Shown here: positions 1-8,358 of the stretch, piece after piece
Layout of the letters: the number at the start of each line of letters is the position of its first letter
Position numbering within the stretch: position 1 is the stretch's first letter
Assembly (NCBI GenBank): GCA_018715365.1
Contig: DVLU01000011.1
Span: forward strand, 1 to 53,521
Length of the DNA: 53,521 bases
Source of the DNA: Candidatus Ornithomonoglobus intestinigallinarum
Lineage (GTDB): Bacteria; Bacillota; Clostridia; UBA1381
Direction of reading: 5' to 3'
Translations under genes and position numbers: made by a program
Notes under the pieces: generated by a model
Databases searched by the model: none
Seen by the model: only the letters and a program-made list of their open reading frames with translations
What the model was told of the DNA's origin: nothing

Positions 1-48
1 TAACGCACGATGCGCGTTAAGGCTCTTCCGCAAACGGATGACGTGCGC
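1..48 (+). repeat. 48-bp intergenic repeat A, copy 1
   Basis: This block matches the reverse complement of 30143-30190 with only two or three mismatches. It opens with a short inverted repeat (TAACGC...GCGTTA). It lies just before repeat B (56-131) and the GC-rich hairpin (147-182). The same three blocks recur near 30.1-30.4 kb, but there only block A is flipped. The window edge may cut the element, so its left boundary is unknown. Confidence 0.75.
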
Positions 49-55
49 TCTTTAA

Positions 56-131
56 GCGGCGCATATTTCCCCTTCCGAGGAATGTATGTGCAGCGTAACA
101 TCCTTTCCGAGGAAGGGGTGATATGTGCCGC
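56..131 (+). repeat. 76-bp near-palindromic repeat B, copy 1
   Basis: Near-palindromic element: the left arm GCGGCGCATATTTCCCCTTC is closely matched by the reverse complement of the right end, and TTCCGAGGAA occurs in both halves. Copies of identical length lie at 27683-27758 (inverted) and 30256-30331. All three are intergenic. This fits a REP/MITE-like element or a structured RNA. No ORF is contained. Confidence 0.8.
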
Positions 132-146
132 AAGTAAAAAGCAAAA

Positions 147-182
147 CCCCGGGGGTTTCAAAGGGGGCTTCCGCCCCCTTTG
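147..182. repeat. GC-rich hairpin repeat C (copy at left end)
   Basis: CCCCGGGGG is followed by TTTCAAA and a GGGGGC...GCCCCC hairpin ending in CTTT. This recurring module also occurs near 10.4, 19.6, 20.4, 23.3, 27.6, 27.8 and 30.4 kb. Here it lies just downstream of the minus-strand gene ending at 201 and could act as its transcription terminator. Confidence 0.7.
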
Positions 183-200
183 AATCTCTTAATATTTTTC

Positions 201-2054
201 TTACACTCCCTCTTTATTCGTCTTATGCTTAAACGTCGGCACCATCTGCTCCAAAAGCTCGATTACCGATTCCTTTTCATTATCCGCCGCAAGGCGCTTT
301 ATTTTATTGAGCGCCTTTATGAGCGAATCCTCGCTCACGTGCAGCTGCTTTCCTATAAATATCTTCTTATTCGGCGTTGAACGAAGCCCCTCCTCGTCCA
401 TCAAAAGCTCCTCGTACAGCTTCTCGCCGGGACGAAGGCCCGTGAATACTATCTGCACGTCCTTATACGGCGTTTTGCCGTGCAGGCGTATGAGGTTTTC
501 GGCAAGCGTAAGTATTTTTACCGGCTCACCCATGTCGAGCACAAATATTTCTCCGCCCGCCGCCTCCGACGCCGCCTGGAGTATGAGCGACACGGCCTCC
601 GGTATCGTCATAAAATAACGTATAACCTCCGGATGCGTTACGGTAAGCGGCCCGCCCTCCTCAAGCTGACGCTCAAAGAGCGGTATGACTGACCCGTTTG
701 ACCCGAGCACATTGCCGAACCGCACCGTTATAAACTTCGTAACGCTCGAATGCTGCGCCATATCCTGGACTATCATCTCGCAGCAGCGCTTTGTTGCGCC
801 CATTACGTTTGTCGGATTCACGGCCTTGTCCGTTGAAATAAGCACAAACCTCTCAACCTTGTAAAATTCCGCAAGCGTTGCGGCGTTGAACGTGCCTATT
901 ATATTGTTTTTAACGGCCTCCTCCGGGTTGTCCTCCATGAGCGGCACGTGCTTGTGCGCCGCGGCATGGAAAATAAGCTGCGGCTTATATTCGTTAAACA
1001 CGCTGTCGAGCTTTGCGTAATCCCTTACAGAGCCTATTTCAACGTGCATATCGAGCGTGTTGCCGTATGTGCGCTTCAGCTCCTGCTGTATTTCATACGC
1101 GTTGTTTTCGTAAATGTCAAAAATTATGAGCTTCCTCGGCTTATACACGGCTATCTGGCGGCAAAGCTCCGAGCCTATCGAGCCGCCGCCGCCCGTAACA
1201 AGGCATACCCTGCCGTTTATCAGCGCGGAAACGTTTTTGTTGTCAAACGTTACAACATCCCTGCCGAGCAGATCTTCTATCTTTATCTTTTTCGTCTGAT
1301 GTATAAGGTCGTTTTCCGAGCTTATCATCTCATGTATGTACGGCAGCGTTTTGATCTCACATTCGGTGTGCGAGCATATATCGAGCGCATGCTTCCTTGC
1401 CGCCGGCGAAAGCGACGGTATCGCAACAAGTATCGAGCGGATGCCGTACTTTTTGCAAAGCTCCGGTATATCGTCTATCTTTCCGCGCACCTTTACGCCG
1501 TTCAGCATAAGTCCCTGCTTTGCCCCGTCGTCGTCAACGGCGCATACGGGCTCGTATTCGCACTGCGTTTCCTTCATTTCCGATATAATCTTGTGCGCAG
1601 CCATGCCCGCGCCAACGATAAGCGTCGGTATTTTCCCCGCCTGCGCCTGCGTCTGCTGCTTCATAAAGCTGTAAAGCCAGCTGTAGCCCGTTCTTAAAAC
1701 AACTATGCCGCATACCGATACAAAATACGTAAATACAAGCAGCACATGCGAGCAGCGTATTTTTAAAACGTCGCACAAAACATACGTAAACGCAAACGCA
1801 ACCGTTAGGCCTATAAAGCACATGACAAAATCGCGTATCTGTGCAAACCGCCATATATTGGTGTATACGCGGCAAAGGAACATGCACGCCACCGACAGCG
1901 CCATATACATCACAAGCGACCCGTATACCTTGCCGAAGCCTATCACAAGCAGCCCGAGCTCGGTAAGCATAAGATACGCAATAACCGCGGCAACGGCTAT
2001 CGTTGCCGCGTCTATTACCATCAGCATAAGCTTTCTTAAATTCAATCCCATCAT
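201..2054 (-). CDS. CapD/PglF-type NDP-sugar 4,6-dehydratase, membrane-anchored
   Basis: The 617-aa protein has four hydrophobic helices in residues 10-125, a CoA-binding-like Rossmann region (about 140-250) and a C-terminal short-chain dehydrogenase/epimerase domain. The NAD-binding motif TGGGGSIGS is at 287-295. A motif TDKAVNPTNVMGATKR, typical of UDP-GlcNAc 4,6-dehydratases (Met replacing the usual Tyr), lies near 410-426. Family members make the first nucleotide sugar for diamino-sugars in capsule, glycoprotein or teichoic-type polymers, at the inner face of the membrane. The start ATGATG follows GGGGAAGG at good spacing. The closest upstream gene (2080-2886) is 25 bp away, so the two may be co-transcribed. 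The subfamily substrate is inferred. Confidence 0.92.
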   Translation of the reverse strand: MMGLNLRKLMLMVIDAATIAVAAVIAYLMLTELGLLVIGFGKVYGSLVMYMALSVACMFLCRVYTNIWRFAQIRDFVMCFIGLTVAFAFTYVLCDVLKIRCSHVLLVFTYFVSVCGIVVLRTGYSWLYSFMKQQTQAQAGKIPTLIVGAGMAAHKIISEMKETQCEYEPVCAVDDDGAKQGLMLNGVKVRGKIDDIPELCKKYGIRSILVAIPSLSPAARKHALDICSHTECEIKTLPYIHEMISSENDLIHQTKKIKIEDLLGRDVVTFDNKNVSALINGRVCLVTGGGGSIGSELCRQIAVYKPRKLIIFDIYENNAYEIQQELKRTYGNTLDMHVEIGSVRDYAKLDSVFNEYKPQLIFHAAAHKHVPLMEDNPEEAVKNNIIGTFNAATLAEFYKVERFVLISTDKAVNPTNVMGATKRCCEMIVQDMAQHSSVTKFITVRFGNVLGSNGSVIPLFERQLEEGGPLTVTHPEVIRYFMTIPEAVSLILQAASEAAGGEIFVLDMGEPVKILTLAENLIRLHGKTPYKDVQIVFTGLRPGEKLYEELLMDEEGLRSTPNKKIFIGKQLHVSEDSLIKALNKIKRLAADNEKESVIELLEQMVPTFKHKTNKEGV

Positions 2055-2079
2055 TCTTTACCTTCCCCTGAACAAACGG

Positions 2080-2886
2080 CTATTCCATCAGCATCGGCGC
2101 ATATTTGAAGAATATGGCAACCGCCTCGCTGTATTCGTCATCACTTAAAACCGAACGCAGATATTCCTTCGCCCCGCTTTCATCTCCCGTTTGGTAAAGC
2201 GACAGCAGCGTATCGGCGTCCGTCTGCCCCATAACGCTCCAGAATACGGCCTTTTCATGCGCCGACATGGCTGCCATTATCCTGTCGTATATGCGTTTTG
2301 CGCGCGTTTCGTCAAGCGCCTCCTGCACCGACGGGTCAAGCTCCTCCGCCGATTCCTGATCGAGCGTATACCTCTCGATTTCCTCCTCCTGCCGTCTTTC
2401 GTCAGCCTCGCGCTCCTCCGTTCCGAAGCGCTTGCTGTAGCTGTCATTTATTTTTGCTTCGCCGTCGGCGTCCTCCGACGTCCTCACGTTTGCCACGCCG
2501 AGCGACGACCTCGCCGTCTGGGCCTGTATCATCGTATCGTCAACGGCGTCGGTTCCGCCGTCCGTCTGCGGCTCCGCCGACGGTATGCTCGTCCTGTCCC
2601 TGCCGCCCGTTTCGCGCTCCGTTTCCGTTTCCGCCGTATATTTTTCCGCCTGGCGCATATAATTGTTAAACGTTGTTTCGTCTATCACGCCGCGCCTTAC
2701 AAGGTCCTGCGCAACATCGGTCAAAACGTCCTGCACGTCCTCGTCCCTCAGCGCCTCGGACGCCGAGGCAATAACGGGTTCTATGTACTTAGGAACTATT
2801 ATCCAGTTATATACCGCCGCTCCGCCCGCGGCTATCACCGCCGCCGCGGCTATTACAAGAAGAACTATTTTCTTCCATAAAGTCAT
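2080..2886 (-). CDS. Hypothetical membrane-anchored protein with charged extracellular region
   Basis: The 268-aa protein begins with a short basic segment and one hydrophobic helix (residues 5-28), so it is probably a single-pass anchored protein with an exposed C-terminus. The middle (about 85-185) is polar and low-complexity, rich in Glu, Thr, Asp and Arg. Residues 190-268 look like a compact helical domain (Ser-Ala-His-Glu-Lys then short helices, ending near YAPMLME). No family is recognised. An AAAGGA sequence lies 13 nt upstream of the ATG. It sits 25 bp before the CapD-type dehydratase, and the shared orientation suggests an envelope role, but that is only context. Confidence 0.7.
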   Translation of the reverse strand: MTLWKKIVLLVIAAAAVIAAGGAAVYNWIIVPKYIEPVIASASEALRDEDVQDVLTDVAQDLVRRGVIDETTFNNYMRQAEKYTAETETERETGGRDRTSIPSAEPQTDGGTDAVDDTMIQAQTARSSLGVANVRTSEDADGEAKINDSYSKRFGTEEREADERRQEEEIERYTLDQESAEELDPSVQEALDETRAKRIYDRIMAAMSAHEKAVFWSVMGQTDADTLLSLYQTGDESGAKEYLRSVLSDDEYSEAVAIFFKYAPMLME

Positions 2887-2970
2887 TTTTACAGCTCATT
2901 CCTTTCGGTTTTATTTATGCCGGTACATTGTATCATACCACAAATCAGTGAAAATATCAAGTATATATTT

Positions 2971-3810
2971 TTATTTTACATATTTTGACGTTATTTTTTC
3001 TGCCGTTTCGCCGAAACGCGGGAAGTCCCTTTTTATCCTGTCGGCGCATCTCAAACAGAAATCGCGCCGCAGCCATTTTGTATCTCGCATTTGCTGCTTC
3101 ATTCCCCAGGTGTGGGTGAAGCAGCCCTCGCCGTGCTCAAAAAGGCGCTCAAGCTGCGAAAAAGCGCGCACCTCGATGCCGAGCCTTGCGGCGCACATAT
3201 TTATAAGGCGCTGCTCGGCAAACACCATGTATCTGAGCGCGTCGCCGCAGTCCTCCGCGTTTTTCATAAAGTCTATTGCCGTATCGGTGTAATATTTTAT
3301 AAGCTCCGGCGATTTTATAACGGCAAACGCCGTATTGCAGGCCTTGAGCGACCAGTCGAACGGCTGCCACTCATAGCCGTCCTTCATCTTAAAAAACTCC
3401 GCCGGCGGATAAACGTCCGGGTAAAGCTCCTCAAAATGTATAACGGTGCATTCGCCGAGCTTATCAAACAATATTTCCTCCCAGACAATAAAATCGGTAT
3501 CGATAAGGGCCGCGGGTCCGCCGAATTTTTTAAGCGCGAACAGCTTCCCCGCCGCCCAGAACATTTCGGGATTTATACCGCCGTCAACGCTAAGCTCCTC
3601 AACTCCGTCATAGAGCTCCAAAAGCCCGAGCGAATTATAGTATTCGAGCGCGGCGCCGTCGGCGCAGAGCGTTACCGCGCCGTTTTTTTCCCGCCATTTA
3701 AGAGCGGAAAGCATGGTTGTCAGCAGCTCAAAATCCTCGATAAAATATTTTTCGTTTTTTCCGCGCCGTTTAAAAAACGGCGCCGTCCAGTTTACGTGCA
3801 GCGCGTTCAT
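2971..3810 (-). CDS. GT-A-like protein of unknown substrate (putative glycosyltransferase fold)
   Basis: The 279-aa protein starts MNALHVNWTAPFF. It carries the segment ALIDTDFIVW (about residues 140-150), where a DxD-like Asp-Thr-Asp sits after a hydrophobic strand as in GT-A nucleotide-sugar enzymes. The order of strands, the ALEYYNSLG block and a C-terminal Cys/Arg-rich tail recall uncharacterised polysaccharide-associated families (DUF6734-like), assigned from memory only. No signal peptide or membrane segment is seen, so it is probably cytosolic. Its ATG overlaps the stop of the repeat protein upstream by ATGA, so translation is probably coupled and the two products probably work together. 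An enzymatic function is not proven. Confidence 0.6.
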   Translation of the reverse strand: MNALHVNWTAPFFKRRGKNEKYFIEDFELLTTMLSALKWREKNGAVTLCADGAALEYYNSLGLLELYDGVEELSVDGGINPEMFWAAGKLFALKKFGGPAALIDTDFIVWEEILFDKLGECTVIHFEELYPDVYPPAEFFKMKDGYEWQPFDWSLKACNTAFAVIKSPELIKYYTDTAIDFMKNAEDCGDALRYMVFAEQRLINMCAARLGIEVRAFSQLERLFEHGEGCFTHTWGMKQQMRDTKWLRRDFCLRCADRIKRDFPRFGETAEKITSKYVK

Positions 3811-4427
3811 ATCAGATTCATCCCATAGCCGTTTACAAGCACAAACGGATTTATTATATGTGCGTAAGGATCCCTGTACGCCTCGTACACCGCCACGTAC
3901 GATGAAGCAAAGCTGCCGAACGAGCCGCGGTACGAGCCCGCAAAGCTGCCGCCGAACGAGCCGCGTCCGAATTCAAATTCGTATTCATACATATAAAAAT
4001 ACGAGCCGGCAAAAAACGACCCGAAAGAATACGAGCTCAAGGCAAACGAGGTTATGTACGGCGAAAAATAGGACGACACAAACGAGCCGCCGAACGAGCC
4101 GCCGTTTTGCCGCTCATTAAATGACGCCGACACAACGCGCATCGGCACGGACGCGCCCTCCGGGACGGTTTCCGCATCCCCGTTATCCGTTTCTTCGCCG
4201 TGCTCCGCGGCAAACTCCGGCTCAAAAAGCTCAAAGGTAATATTAAGCTCCGCCGCCCTGCGTCTTGTAAACGGCGCAGAAACATCGGCATTGCCTATTA
4301 CCGAATAATGAACGCCCGGTATTTCGGGCAACACAAAGCTGCCGTCGCACAGGGCGGCGCTTGTGCAGCCGGACTTGACCGCCCGTTCAAGCTCACGCTG
4401 CGAAAAAACTACTGTGTCAAAGCCCAT
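3807..4427 (-). CDS. Gly-Ser-Phe/Tyr repeat protein, coupled to GT-A-like gene
   Basis: The 206-aa protein has two parts. Residues 1-110 are ordinary and soluble-looking (MGFDTVVFSQRELERAV, then an acidic segment). The C-terminal part is an extreme low-complexity run built on GSF, GSY and SSY units, e.g. GGSFGGSF, FAGSYFYMYEYEFEF and GRGSFGGSFAGSY. No signal peptide or cysteine-rich region is visible. The chosen ATG follows AAAGGGG. A GTG at 4466, also with a good ribosome site, would add 13 residues. The stop overlaps the next start (ATGA). I know no characterised family. The repeats resemble phase-separating or fibre-forming aromatic sequences, or a scaffold to be glycosylated on Ser by the neighbour, which is inference. 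Confidence 0.7.
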   Translation of the reverse strand: MGFDTVVFSQRELERAVKSGCTSAALCDGSFVLPEIPGVHYSVIGNADVSAPFTRRRAAELNITFELFEPEFAAEHGEETDNGDAETVPEGASVPMRVVSASFNERQNGGSFGGSFVSSYFSPYITSFALSSYSFGSFFAGSYFYMYEYEFEFGRGSFGGSFAGSYRGSFGSFASSYVAVYEAYRDPYAHIINPFVLVNGYGMNLI

Positions 4428-4493
4428 TACCGTCCGTTCCCCTTTCGCGCGCCGTACTTGCGGCACGTTTTTATATCCTTCTCCATACTGTTT

Positions 4494-4522
4494 ATTATAA
4501 CATAACGCTCCCGATTATACAA
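4494..4522 (-). promoter_or_regulatory. Sigma-A-type promoter for the repeat protein/GT-A pair
   Basis: On the minus strand TTGTAT (4522-4517) and TATAAT (4499-4494) are separated by 17 bp. Transcription would start about 20 bp before the GTG at 4466 and about 60 bp before the ATG at 4427. A second TATAAT slightly upstream has a poorer -35. Confidence 0.6.
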
Positions 4523-4564
4523 GTGTTTTTTATGTTGCAAGAACCCTCACAACGGCCGCGGCCG

Positions 4565-5455
4565 CTATTGCTTTCCTGTGTCCGCGCCGTTTTTCTGCCG
4601 CAGCCGTTCAAAGAAATCCTCCTCGCGCAGCATATTGAATTCCGCGCCGAACAGGAACATATTCATACAAACGTACAGCCACAGCATAAGGAATATTATT
4701 GCCGTAAGCGAGCCGTATACATAGGAATAATTGGAAAAGCGCTCTATATATATCGAATATATATGCGAAAATACTATCCAGCCGGCCGCCGCAAGCGCGG
4801 CTCCGGGGAGCTGCCGCCTGAAGCTGTTTATCCGCTGCGGCAGGAATTTATAAAACGACGCGAAAATAAGCGTCAGAAGCGCCATAAAGAGTATTGTTTT
4901 AAAGCGCATAAGCCTGCTTACGATCGGCACAACGAGCGTCCCGGCGAAACGTTCCGTTATATAGCCGCCGAAGCCGAACACGCCTATCGTAAAAAGCAGC
5001 GCTATAATAAAAAGCAGCGTATACACTATCGAAATAAACCGCGCAAAAATATAGCTTCGTTCCTTTTCCGGCCTGAACACGTTGTTAAGCCCGAGATACA
5101 GCGCCATAATGCCCTTTGACGCAAGCCACAGCGTTGATACCGCCGTTACGGAAATAAGCCCTCCCGACGAATCGTATACCTCCATCAGAAGCGCGCTTGC
5201 AAGTGACGCTATCTCCGACGGTACGTGCCTGTAGATTTCCGTCAGTATCTGCTCAATATCTATCGGCAGAAAATATTTCGCAAGCGTTATCAAAAGCATT
5301 ATAAACGGCGTTACGGAAAATACTATAAAAAACGATGCCTGCGCGGCATAAACGCCTATATTGTCCTTCATTACCCTGTCGGCAAAACGCACGATGTTTT
5401 TAAAAAAGCGCGAAGCGCCGCCGCAGAAGCTTTTAAATATTTTCCCAGCCAACAC
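4565..5455 (-). CDS. YihY/BrkB family integral membrane protein
   Basis: The 296-aa protein shows about six hydrophobic helices (near 35-58, 95-115, 135-160, 175-200, 215-235 and 245-270) and the family-typical early segment AAQASFFIVFSVTPF. YihY/BrkB (virulence factor BrkB) proteins are inner-membrane proteins of uncertain function, historically misassigned as RNase BN. Length and topology are normal for the family. The start is GTG at 5455 or TTG at 5452, both after GGAGG. It stands alone between the repeat protein and the PSP-linker protein, all on the minus strand. Confidence 0.9.
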   Translation of the reverse strand: MLAGKIFKSFCGGASRFFKNIVRFADRVMKDNIGVYAAQASFFIVFSVTPFIMLLITLAKYFLPIDIEQILTEIYRHVPSEIASLASALLMEVYDSSGGLISVTAVSTLWLASKGIMALYLGLNNVFRPEKERSYIFARFISIVYTLLFIIALLFTIGVFGFGGYITERFAGTLVVPIVSRLMRFKTILFMALLTLIFASFYKFLPQRINSFRRQLPGAALAAAGWIVFSHIYSIYIERFSNYSYVYGSLTAIIFLMLWLYVCMNMFLFGAEFNMLREEDFFERLRQKNGADTGKQ

Positions 5456-5518
5456 AGCTCACCTCCGGGCCAACGTTACGATGATTGCGGGGAACGCTCC
5501 CCTCTCTTTTTAACCGTT

Positions 5519-6247
5519 TTAATACAGCGTAAAATCGGCGCGTATCATATCGGGATAATCCTCATACGTATCGCGCACCTGCTCGTCATAGCCGAATTCA
5601 AATCCCTTCGCCGTGCCTTCGGTATACGCGGCGTACCTGTAAATATAAGTGCCGTTATCGTTTATGAGCACGTAGTAATAATCGCTGCCGCTGCTGTTTT
5701 TTTCTATTATCGCCGACGGGTGCTCGCTCAAAAAAGCGCGCATATCGGCCGCCGGGCTTGACGATATGTCAGACGACGCTATTATATCCTGATACGCCCT
5801 GCCGTCGTTTGATATAAGCGTAAGCTGTATATCCCCGTTTCCGCCGCCGTTTGACGAGAAGTCCGACGGGTACGGGCACGCAAAGCCGTAATTGTCGTCC
5901 TCATAGGACGACAGCGAAACGTCGCCGGTTTCCTCCGACGGGCGGCGCGATGAGCGCGGCCCGTTATCCGTTTCGTCCTCCTCTGCGTCCGTTTCATCGT
6001 CTCCGTTTGTGTGCGCGCGCCGCGGCGAAGGCGACGGCGTGCTCACGGGCGACGGCGAAACCGACGGGAACGGCGTGTATATCGTTCCGGCCGACGGCGT
6101 CGGCGTTGCGTTTATGTACGGGCTTGACGCCACAAACAAAGCATACGCCCCGTAAATGCAGCCCACAAAGAGCGCCGTAATAAAGAGCGCGGCCAAAAAC
6201 ACCCTTCCCTTTTTAACTTTCCTTCTTCTTTTCCTGTGCTGAGCCAC
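5519..6247 (-). CDS. Single-pass exported protein with Pro/Ser/Thr linker
   Basis: The 242-aa protein has a very basic start (MAQHRKRRRKVKKGR), one membrane helix (about 16-40), a Pro/Ser/Thr-rich stalk with PSPSP units (about 48-80), a polar acidic stretch and a C-terminal beta-rich domain of about 120 residues (from near DDNYGFACPYP to the end). The topology is that of a type II anchored protein with an extracellular domain. The C-terminal domain resembles small secreted domains seen in Clostridia, but no named family is recognised. The start is GTG, 9 nt after AAAGGAG. Confidence 0.75.
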   Translation of the reverse strand: MAQHRKRRRKVKKGRVFLAALFITALFVGCIYGAYALFVASSPYINATPTPSAGTIYTPFPSVSPSPVSTPSPSPRRAHTNGDDETDAEEDETDNGPRSSRRPSEETGDVSLSSYEDDNYGFACPYPSDFSSNGGGNGDIQLTLISNDGRAYQDIIASSDISSSPAADMRAFLSEHPSAIIEKNSSGSDYYYVLINDNGTYIYRYAAYTEGTAKGFEFGYDEQVRDTYEDYPDMIRADFTLY

Positions 6248-6373
6248 CTGCCTGCGCTCCTTTCAAAATTTGTTTTCCGTTTCCCGCACGCCCGCTTCCG
6301 CAAATAAACAGCGCGTGCCGCTTTTATCGGTATCGGGATAATGATGCCGTCACCCTTAACAAAACTTAGCCGT

Positions 6374-7234
6374 TCATTCCCTCGGTTCCGACAAAGTTTT
6401 CTTAAGTTCCTCGATTGTTTCCTGATTCTTTCTGAGCGTTTCCAGTTGCCTGTACGCTTTTTCCCTCAATATTTTCAATCTCTCAAGCTGCGGCACGTTG
6501 TTCCGTATCAAATCGGCATTTGTATCCTCCAGATTTATAAGAACAACCAATTCCTCTGCCGACGCGAAATCTCTTATATTCGGCGTTTTGCCGCTTATCC
6601 CGTTTTCGCTTCTCCACTGCGACGCCGTTTTGCCAAACAGCGCCATATTAAGAATATCGGCTTCCGACGCATATGTGCACGTCATTTCCCAAGGCGAGAG
6701 CGTCGGAGCAATAAGAAATTCCTTTACTGCATCGGTATGGATGCGATAATTGATTTTTGAAAGCTCCCTCTTGACGTCCCAACCGGTTGACAATCTGTTT
6801 GACTCATCTTTTTTGAGGCGCTGATAATCTTTAATAATATAAAGCTTGAATTCGGGAGAAATCCATGATGCAAATTCAAAAGCTATATCCGTATGCGCAT
6901 AAGTACCGCCGTATCTTCCGGATTTTGATACGATTCCTGTCGCATCCGTTGCTTTTATCCATTGCTGCGGCGTGAGTGTAAACGCATTGTCGCCCGCTTC
7001 CGCTCTAAACCTATCGAATTCGATAGGTTTAAAATTCTGATTATGCAGCTGCTCCCACAAACCCAGAAATGAAATCGTGGAATAACTGCGCATCCAGTTT
7101 GCGACCACAATAAAGGCGTTATCGTGATTTTTATATTTTGCAATGTCCGTAAGAGAAATGTATGCGCTTTCATTAACAACATCGCCCATTACCCTTATTT
7201 CCGTTCCGTTTGCATTTATTTTTGCATTTTTCAT
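6374..7234 (-). CDS. KilA-N domain protein (phage-type DNA-binding)
   Basis: The 286-aa protein has an N-terminal KilA-N domain (about residues 20-130; YISLTDIAKYKN, then ALTPQQW-type and FASWISPEFKLYIIKDYQRL segments) followed by a second conserved region with VKEFLIAP and a C-terminal coiled coil (from about 225). KilA-N proteins are DNA-binding proteins common in phages and in bacterial relics of phage origin, often acting as antirepressors. The longer reading frame begins further upstream, but the ATG at 7234 has a purine-rich GGAAAAGAG ahead of it and gives the conserved domain start. No phage genes flank it, so it looks like a stranded morphogenesis or regulatory gene. It contains the 26-bp palindrome at 7006-7031. 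Confidence 0.88.
   Translation of the reverse strand: MKNAKINANGTEIRVMGDVVNESAYISLTDIAKYKNHDNAFIVVANWMRSYSTISFLGLWEQLHNQNFKPIEFDRFRAEAGDNAFTLTPQQWIKATDATGIVSKSGRYGGTYAHTDIAFEFASWISPEFKLYIIKDYQRLKKDESNRLSTGWDVKRELSKINYRIHTDAVKEFLIAPTLSPWEMTCTYASEADILNMALFGKTASQWRSENGISGKTPNIRDFASAEELVVLINLEDTNADLIRNNVPQLERLKILREKAYRQLETLRKNQETIEELKKTLSEPRE
7006..7031. repeat. 26-bp perfect palindrome inside the KilA-N gene
   Basis: The half-arm TAAACCTATCGAA is followed directly by its exact reverse complement, with no spacer. It lies in codons for KPIEFDRF, so it is translated. A perfect 26-bp palindrome is unlikely by chance in 53 kb. It could be a target for the KilA-N DNA-binding domain (autoregulation), a hairpin in mRNA, or a restriction-like or recombinase site. 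Confidence 0.9.
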
Positions 7235-7340
7235 TTTTTCACTTACTCTTTTCCGACCGGTTTCCGTTTCCGCACGCATATATATTATTATCATACCACA
7301 AACCTTAATTCTTTTCAATACAAAATTCACAAAATATATA

Positions 7341-7369
7341 TTTACAAACGCCGCAAAATATAGTATACT
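7341..7369 (+). promoter_or_regulatory. Promoter for the GDPD-cdaA-cdaR operon
   Basis: TTTACA (7341-7346) and TATACT (7364-7369) are separated by exactly 17 bp, about 60 bp ahead of the GDPD start. The 5' leader includes a small hairpin (CCCGTGT ... ACACGCGGG, about 7381-7405) before the ribosome site. Confidence 0.6.
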
Positions 7370-7427
7370 AAAAAGAGCAAACCCGTGTATTCAAAAACAC
7401 GCGGGGTCTATGAAGGAGTAATTTGAA

Positions 7428-8330
7428 TTGAGAAAAAGACTGTGGCTGCTTGCGGTACTCATGTTTGTACTTTCCGCAGCCGACACATTCCTGTCGCCCT
7501 CCGCGGAGCGGCCGCGCGCCGTTGCCGAGGAAGCGCAGCTCACGCTGCCGCAGGAAACACCCGCCGCTTTTGAGGTTTCCGACGAGCCGATATTTCCCGA
7601 TTACTACACCGACCGCTTTGCGGCGCACAGAGGCCTTTCCGACCACGCGCCGGAAAATTCCATTCCCGCGTTTGAGCTTGCGGGAAAATCCGGCTTCTGG
7701 GGCATTGAAACCGATATAACCGAAACGCTCGACGGCGTGTTCATGTGCATGCACGACGATGAGATCGACCGCACAACAACGGGCAGCGGAACCGTTGAGG
7801 AGCACACCTACAGCGAGCTTATGCAATTTGATATAGATTACGGCAACGACATAGAGGATTACGAGCATCTTAAAATCCCCACAATGATAGAATATTTAAA
7901 TATCTGCGTTATCTATGACTGCGTTCCCGTAATAGAAATAAAAAAGATAAACGATTACGAATCGTTCCTTAAAACGATCGAGGACAGCGGGCTCATGAAC
8001 CGCTGCATAATATCGGGCGGAATAGAGGACCTGGAAAAGATACGCGAGCTTAATCAAACGATACCGCTTATGGTTGTAGGCTATTCAAACAAGCCCTATA
8101 CCTTCTACACCGACCTGATAACCCGGCTGCCGCAGAATTCCGGCATACTCTACGACTACCACAGCGTTGACAGCGCGGTTGTTCAAGAGGTTCACTCGAA
8201 GGGTCTTATAATAGGCGTATGGACGCTCGATTCGGGAGAAGAAGCGGCGGAATACATGAGCTACGGCGTTGATTTTGTTGTGACAAACCACATACCGGGG
8301 CTTACGCAGATGATAAACACAAACGAATAA
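7428..8330 (+). CDS. Glycerophosphodiester phosphodiesterase, membrane-anchored
   Basis: The 300-aa protein has an N-terminal hydrophobic anchor (residues 5-22) and a GDPD TIM-barrel domain from about 62. The catalytic HRG motif is at 67-69 (AHRGL), the metal ligand region ENSIPAF at 76-82, ETD at 94-96 and the second catalytic His in MHDDE at 109-112. GDPDs hydrolyse glycerophosphodiesters to glycerol-3-phosphate and an alcohol. The anchor places it on the outside of the membrane, where it could recycle lipid or teichoic-acid material. The start is TTG, with AAGGAG about 9 nt upstream. It precedes cdaA by 28 bp on the same strand, so it is likely co-transcribed. Confidence 0.93.
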   Translation: MRKRLWLLAVLMFVLSAADTFLSPSAERPRAVAEEAQLTLPQETPAAFEVSDEPIFPDYYTDRFAAHRGLSDHAPENSIPAFELAGKSGFWGIETDITETLDGVFMCMHDDEIDRTTTGSGTVEEHTYSELMQFDIDYGNDIEDYEHLKIPTMIEYLNICVIYDCVPVIEIKKINDYESFLKTIEDSGLMNRCIISGGIEDLEKIRELNQTIPLMVVGYSNKPYTFYTDLITRLPQNSGILYDYHSVDSAVVQEVHSKGLIIGVWTLDSGEEAAEYMSYGVDFVVTNHIPGLTQMINTNE

Positions 8331-8358
8331 AAAGCCGAAAAGGGGGAGGAGATAAAAA

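Noticed and set aside
948-1697. Long plus-strand frame (249 aa) opposite the CapD gene
   Set aside because: It is a shadow of the CapD-type dehydratase, with basic, low-quality composition and no ribosome site.
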